Made by a program: the position numbers and the translations under genes. From an uncultured Helicobacteraceae bacterium (lineage in GTDB: Bacteria; Campylobacterota; Campylobacteria; Campylobacterales; UBA6016), in contig CALJKN010000140.1 of the NCBI GenBank assembly GCA_937973585.1, positions 1-24,271 of the forward strand: DNA of 24,271 bases, given 5' to 3'. Positions 22,546 through 24,271 of this stretch are shown here, piece by piece. Under the pieces are notes generated by a model that was not told the origin of the DNA, made no database searches, and was given only the letters and a program-made list of their open reading frames with translations. How positions within the stretch are numbered: the stretch's first letter is position 1; each line of letters begins with the position of its first letter.

Positions 22546-23783
22546 AATTGGCTATGGCCTCAACTGTCCTGCCATTGTCACTATCTGCGGGAGCTAATGA
22601 TTTTACGGTATCAGGGGAGATTAGGAGCGGTTTTGTAGAGTACGACTACTCGACACCGCTTGACTCAAGGGCTTTTGCGGCCATATTTAAGGCCGGGGTT
22701 GAAACACCAAAATACAACGGCTTTTACGGCAAAGTCATGGGTGCTGCAGCAAACGATCTTGGGCAATCTGATCTGGAGGTAGGCAAACAGAGAAAATCGG
22801 TAATTTTCAGACGCAAGGCGGACGGAAGCTACTCTAATTTTGAAATTTTGCAAGAGCTTTATCTAGGGTATGAATCAAAAGAGCACTCGTTTAAAATAGG
22901 GAGAAACGAGTTTATCTCCCCGATGATAAGCAAAGATGATTTTTATATGTTTGCAAACAGCTTCGAAACGCTCAGCTACAAAAACAGATCTCTTCCGTTT
23001 ACGACACTAGAGGGCGGCTATATCCACAAAATGGCCGGTGTTTGGGATAGCAGAAGCGACGGGAGCAACTTTAGGAGCATGAGCGATGCCTCTATGGTGT
23101 CGCAACTAAACAAAGACGAGGCTAACAACGGCGGGGTTTATTATGCCGGGGCAGATTACAAAAACGGTTCGCACACCGCAAAACTATGGGAGTACTATGC
23201 AAAAGAGCTATACAACACCGTTTTTGCATCATACGACTATGCTTTTGAATACGGCAATACATCGTTTATCGCAGGGGCTCAATATATTGATTTTTCAGAG
23301 GTCGGCAAGCTATCAAAAAGCTCTACGAATATATCGGTAAACGTATACTCGGCATCTCTGGAGGGAAAACACAAAAGCGGGATATCCGGTGCATTTAGCG
23401 CAACAAAATTCGGCTCCGGTGACGGTGAGCAATACGTTTTGGGCGCATGGGGCGGGTACGCCTATCCGACAAAAGGGTTTATTTTTCACTTCCATGAGTC
23501 AAACTCTTTTAGGGACGCTATCGGCTACAAATACCAACTGGGGTACGATTTTGACGGAGTCCTAAAAGGTCTATCGGCAAATACCAGATATGTAGACTAT
23601 AGACTAAATACCGGATATTCAACCCTAAACAACAAACCGCAGGACGGTATGAAACTAATCGGCGGACAGCTCAAATACGGTTTTTTAAAAAACGGGTACT
23701 GTAGCGCCGTCTATGAGCAGGGGCATCTGAGCGGTGTTGCCGCTTTTAGCGGATTTAGACTTATCGGGGGATATAAGTTTTAG
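22503..23783 (+). CDS. Opr-like outer-membrane porin
   Basis: A 426-residue outer-membrane beta-barrel protein. With the TTG start the N-terminus has a basic region (KSAKHTNLLK) and a hydrophobic core (LAMASTVLPLSLSAGA) before the mature NDFTVSGEIRSGFVEYDY. The rest is rich in Gly, Tyr, Ser and alternating polar/apolar strands, for example FKIGRNEFISPMISKDDF and EGGYIHKMAGVWDSRSDGS. It ends in a C-terminal Phe (RLIGGYKF), the usual barrel-assembly signal. By eye it resembles the Campylobacterota Opr/OprD-like porins; the substrate is unknown. It overlaps the kinase gene by 43 bases, which is strong evidence of co-transcription and possible translational coupling. Confidence 0.82.
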   Translation: MYRITKSAKHTNLLKLAMASTVLPLSLSAGANDFTVSGEIRSGFVEYDYSTPLDSRAFAAIFKAGVETPKYNGFYGKVMGAAANDLGQSDLEVGKQRKSVIFRRKADGSYSNFEILQELYLGYESKEHSFKIGRNEFISPMISKDDFYMFANSFETLSYKNRSLPFTTLEGGYIHKMAGVWDSRSDGSNFRSMSDASMVSQLNKDEANNGGVYYAGADYKNGSHTAKLWEYYAKELYNTVFASYDYAFEYGNTSFIAGAQYIDFSEVGKLSKSSTNISVNVYSASLEGKHKSGISGAFSATKFGSGDGEQYVLGAWGGYAYPTKGFIFHFHESNSFRDAIGYKYQLGYDFDGVLKGLSANTRYVDYRLNTGYSTLNNKPQDGMKLIGGQLKYGFLKNGYCSAVYEQGHLSGVAAFSGFRLIGGYKF

Positions 23784-23795
23784 AATCTAAATGGC

Positions 23796-23801
23796 TATAA
23801 T
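23796..23801 (+). promoter_or_regulatory. Likely promoter (-10) of the response regulator gene
   Basis: A perfect TATAAT lies in the 65-base gap after the porin, about 48 bases before the receiver gene ATG, with AT-rich sequence and no clear -35. The gene's own ribosome binding site is AGGA (23836-23839), 9 bases before the ATG. The gene may thus be expressed apart from the kinase and porin. Confidence 0.45.
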
Positions 23802-23848
23802 GTCGCCTTTTAAAAATTTAAAAAAGTAATAATTTAGGACTTTTAAAT

Positions 23849-24220
23849 ATGATTTCAAAGCTAGATCTAGCCGTCTTATTCGTCGAGGATGAAGAGACTA
23901 TACTAGACTGTATGGGCATTTATTTCAAAAGACGTTTTAGAGACGTTTATCTGGCGGCTGACGGCGCCGAGGGATTGGAGAAATTCAGAGAATATAGACC
24001 CGACCTAGTTGTAACAGATATTGAGATGCCAAAACTAGACGGACTTGAGATGAGCAAAGAGATACGGAAAATATCCCCCGATACCCCTATTATTTTGACG
24101 ACCGCCTACAATGAGGATGCTCAGGTCGAGGAGGGAAAAAGGATAGGCGTCTCGGCATACCTACTAAAACCTGTCGATTATGCCGATCTGGATGGGGTTA
24201 TCGCCGCATTGTTTAAATAG
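23849..24220 (+). CDS. Single-domain response regulator (CheY-like receiver)
   Basis: A 123-residue protein made of one receiver domain and no output domain. The phospho-acceptor is D57 (LVVTDIEMPKLDGLEM), the acidic pocket is E13-D14 (LFVEDEE), the switch Thr is T84 (IILTTAYNED) and the conserved Lys is K107 (YLLKPVD). All key residues are intact, so it should be phosphorylatable. The stop is followed at once by the convergent neighbour, so this is not a frameshifted fragment of a longer regulator. Its position after the kinase and porin suggests it is the kinase's partner, but it could also be a phosphorelay intermediate or interact with motility or other proteins. Confidence 0.92.
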   Translation: MISKLDLAVLFVEDEETILDCMGIYFKRRFRDVYLAADGAEGLEKFREYRPDLVVTDIEMPKLDGLEMSKEIRKISPDTPIILTTAYNEDAQVEEGKRIGVSAYLLKPVDYADLDGVIAALFK

Positions 24221-24222
24221 GA

Positions 24223-24271
24223 TTAAAGCCACTCTACGTGAGCGTCTAGTTTGCCGTTTGTGTCTTTTTGA
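24223..24271 (-). CDS. C-terminal end of an unknown gene (cut by window edge)
   Basis: On the minus strand one frame stays open from the window edge to a TAA at 24225-24223 and reads QKDTNGKLDAHVEWL. The other frames give arginine-rich, unlikely translations. If real, the gene is convergent with the response regulator and ends 2 bases from it. I do not recognise the family from 15 residues. Confidence 0.45.
   Translation of the reverse strand, partial: QKDTNGKLDAHVEWL

Noticed and set aside
22554..22556. ATG at 22554 as the porin start
   Set aside because: No ribosome binding site precedes it and it would remove the charged part of the signal peptide.
1..24271. CRISPR arrays, tRNA or rRNA genes, insertion sequences, phage or defence genes
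   Set aside because: No direct-repeat arrays, cloverleaf sequences, transposases or terminal repeats were seen on either strand.

Overview
This window is chromosomal DNA from a member of the Campylobacterota (the former Epsilonproteobacteria). The grounds are the moderately AT-rich sequence, an S10-spc-alpha ribosomal cluster without rpmD (L30), the nfu - TPR protein - murE - ebfC - ispA - tkt neighbourhood (which I recall, unverified, as a Campylobacter-like gene order), histidine kinases with an 'AHQWRQPL' H-box, and an Opr-like porin. The genus cannot be fixed from the sequence; a Campylobacter- or Sulfurimonas-like organism fits. There are no tRNA or rRNA genes, insertion sequences, CRISPR arrays or phage genes, and no gene-free stretch above 300 bases. 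The longest gap is 191 bases, at 18117-18307.

Left part (1-4381, all minus strand): two compact housekeeping operons. nfu (Fe-S scaffold), a TPR-like protein and murE (peptidoglycan) are joined by overlaps. After a short gap come a thioredoxin-like [2Fe-2S] ferredoxin, panD (beta-alanine for pantothenate), ebfC/ybaB, ispA (prenyl diphosphate synthase) and the start of tkt (transketolase, cut by the window edge).

Middle (4450-18202, all minus strand): an almost unbroken 29-gene run from rpsJ to rplQ, containing the S10, spc and alpha operons fused head to tail, with secY, map, infA, rpmJ and rpoA inside. Spacing is mostly -8 to +20 bases. The only larger internal gap, about 100 bases, lies between infA and rpmJ and may hold an internal promoter. 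The run starts behind a textbook TTGACT-17-TACAAT promoter and a short leader with a GNRA-capped hairpin, and ends at a 9-bp hairpin after rplQ.

Right part (18308-24220, plus strand): a divergent AAA-type ATPase gene and rnhB (RNase HII), then a sensory module. The module is a periplasmic family 3 solute-binding protein, a membrane histidine kinase with a Cache-like sensor domain (4-base overlap), an Opr-like porin that begins inside the end of the kinase gene (43-base overlap, TTG start), and a stand-alone receiver-domain response regulator with its own likely promoter. No ABC permease or ATPase accompanies the binding protein, so a ligand-sensing role is more attractive than uptake. A probable gene tail on the minus strand ends 2 bases beyond the response regulator.

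The most interesting parts are the binding protein - kinase - porin - receiver module and the compact divergent control region between rpsJ and the ATPase gene. The rest is ordinary, well-conserved housekeeping sequence.
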